Source of the DNA: Asterionellopsis glacialis | Lineage: Eukaryota; Bacillariophyta; Plagiogrammaphyceae; Rhaphoneidales; Asterionellopsidaceae | DNA length: 18,717 bases | NCBI GenBank assembly: GCA_014885115.2 | Contig: WKLE02002756.1 | Location: forward strand, 26,633 to 45,349 | Direction: 5' to 3' | Notes under the pieces: generated by a model | What the model was told of the DNA's origin: nothing | Seen by the model: only the letters and a program-made list of their open reading frames with translations | Database searches by the model: none | Part shown: positions 17,486 through 18,717 of the stretch, piece by piece | How positions within the stretch are numbered: the first letter of the stretch is position 1 | How the letters are laid out: the number at the start of each line of letters is the position of its first letter | Position numbers and translations under genes: made by a program

Positions 17486-18717
17486 AGAGGATTTAACTTC
17501 AAGACATGAAGACTTTTTACTTCTCCTCTGAGCTTTCTGGAGTTGTGCCAACAGCAGACTCTGCTGAATCCTCCTGCAATTCCCTTTGTGAAAATGAAGA
17601 AGGAGAGGTCAAAGTTGAAAGATGACAACAAGGATGTGTACAAGACCATTGAGGTCTGCATTGATCCCTCTGACAGTGGTTAAGATTCTGAGACCATTAA
17701 AAAGAGAGTGAAACAATTTGAGGATGGATCTGCTGAAGAGTGAATCCAGTGGAGGATTGAGTTTGCTGAGGTAGAGCAGGATTATCTCCTCACCAAAGCC
17801 TCATCCAAAACCTCCATGGTGCTCACCCTTTTGAAGGGCAGGGCAAGGCAGCTGTTTTAAGCATCCAATGCCAATTACCAGAGCAAAAATGCAAGCCTCA
17901 AGAAACCAGCCCAGAAAGATCCTGAAGAGGTCTTTGAACTGGTACTCAACAACGTAGCCAAGAGTTTTTTCTCACCTAGATTTGCGGCAAGGTGCCAGAA
18001 GAACTACCTTCGCTACCACTTAGCAATGACCGATGACTTCAGAATGCAAGAGTTGTTGCAAGGCTTTGCCAGTTAAATGAATATTTGCAATATTTTCCAA
18101 TGGATCACAATGGTGAAAAAAATTGAAAATTCAATGATGATGAGCTTGTTGTCATCTTAGATAGAGCAAAGCCACTTAAGTGACAATCCCCCTACTTGCT
18201 AGCAACCTCGAATCTCACAATCTCTCATGGGAATATACCGTGGAATACTTCAAGAAGTTAGAGGTTTGCGATAATATTGATCATGAACTCTCTAAGTCAG
18301 AAAAAGCTACAAAGCCCAAGGAAATTTGCAAGTGTGAACAAACAGAAAAGAATTCCAATCCAAATAACAACAAGAATGATAACAAGTGCCAGCACACTCA
18401 TAGGTGGTGCAGCAACTGACGTATGAACAACCATAACACCATTAAGTGTACTGGGGACAAGTTGAAAAAGAAGGATTCCAGTAAATCCAAGACCTACATG
18501 CAGGAACAGGTAAAGCTGATGATTAGCTTGCTCAAATTATCAAAAGAAAGTAAAAAAAAGGAACATAAAGTTCAGTACGAATTGGATTCTTCATCTCATA
18601 ACAAACCAAGCTCGTACTTCACCCAACATAGTAAACCTAAACGTAAACATAGTAGTGAAGATTTAGACAATTACTTTACACCTACTTCCTACACCAATTC
18701 AAACCTTTTCCCAAATG
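17486..18717 (+). pseudogene. decayed LTR-retrotransposon gag gene, 3' truncated by window
   Basis: A gag polyprotein packages retrotransposon RNA. Pieces are recognisable in three frames. From 17594: YKTIEVCIDPSD, then FEDG, EE and WRIEFAEVEQD, LLKGRARQLF and RCQKNYLRYHLAMTDDFRMQ. From 18073, in another frame: LNEYLQYFPMD and DDELVVILDRAKPL. From about 18180, in the third frame: LSWEYTVEYFKKLEV, a Lys/Asn-rich linker and a Cys/His cluster (CSN, then NNHNTIKC) like a gag zinc knuckle, continuing to the window end. Stops lie at 17681, 17741, 17858, 18074, 18124, 18181 and 18417, with at least two frameshifts, so it cannot encode gag. The order and spacing agree with gag of stramenopile LTR elements, Ty3-like in my judgement. 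Protease and polymerase would lie beyond the window. Confidence 0.78.

Noticed and set aside
1..18717. tRNA genes, CRISPR arrays, bacterial operons
   Set aside because: No tRNA B-box with a matching acceptor stem, no regularly spaced repeats and no ribosome-binding-site-spaced gene clusters were found; the gene structure is eukaryotic.

Overview
The window looks like nuclear DNA of a diatom or close stramenopile relative. It has eukaryotic gene structure, with one 100-bp GT-AG intron, single-exon genes elsewhere, long AT-rich intergenic regions and no operons. Proteins begin with signal-peptide-like N-termini, some with plastid-type cleavage motifs. One very large secreted/membrane protein has PT/PS-rich linkers, RXL motifs and a Ser/Glu tail of the style seen in diatom cell-wall and silica-vesicle membrane proteins. 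The species cannot be told from this sequence.

Layout. 176-1081 (-): a multi-pass membrane protein, possibly plastid-targeted, with a weak resemblance to DUF2269-type proteins. 2043-2684 (+): an unrecognised Ser-rich, probably disordered protein. 4387-5899 (+): a two-exon Sec14/CRAL-TRIO lipid-transfer protein with a possible FFAT-like motif in its N-terminal half and a four-cysteine C-terminus. 6573-8078 (-): an S-adenosylmethionine-dependent methyltransferase fold (PCCH / Methyltransf_32 type) fused to a ferredoxin-fold anticodon-binding (FDX-ACB) domain like the one ending organellar phenylalanyl-tRNA synthetase. 8859-9845 (+): a TenA/THI-4-like heme-oxygenase-fold protein with a zinc-knuckle motif inserted in the fold. 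9956-15508 (-): an approximately 1850-residue single-pass membrane protein with three EF-hand-like repeats, two further tandem domains, one transmembrane helix and an approximately 860-residue acidic cytoplasmic tail. About 17486-18717 (+, running off the window): a decayed LTR-retrotransposon gag gene with several stops and frameshifts.

The genes do not form an obvious pathway. The 2043/4387 genes face the 6573-8078 gene tail to tail. The 8859 gene and the giant gene are convergent, with stops only 110 bp apart. The 8079-8858 and 2685-4386 intergenic regions carry short palindromic repeats rich in GTAC and CTCTAGAG, copies of which recur elsewhere in the window, and the former also holds a short telomere-like tract.

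Most interesting items: the giant membrane protein as a candidate biosilica/cell-wall membrane protein with an unexplained C-terminal module; the methyltransferase-FDX-ACB fusion; the zinc knuckle inside a TenA fold; and the Sec14 protein with a possible ER-contact (VAP-binding) motif. All functional statements come from reading the sequence; no searches were run.
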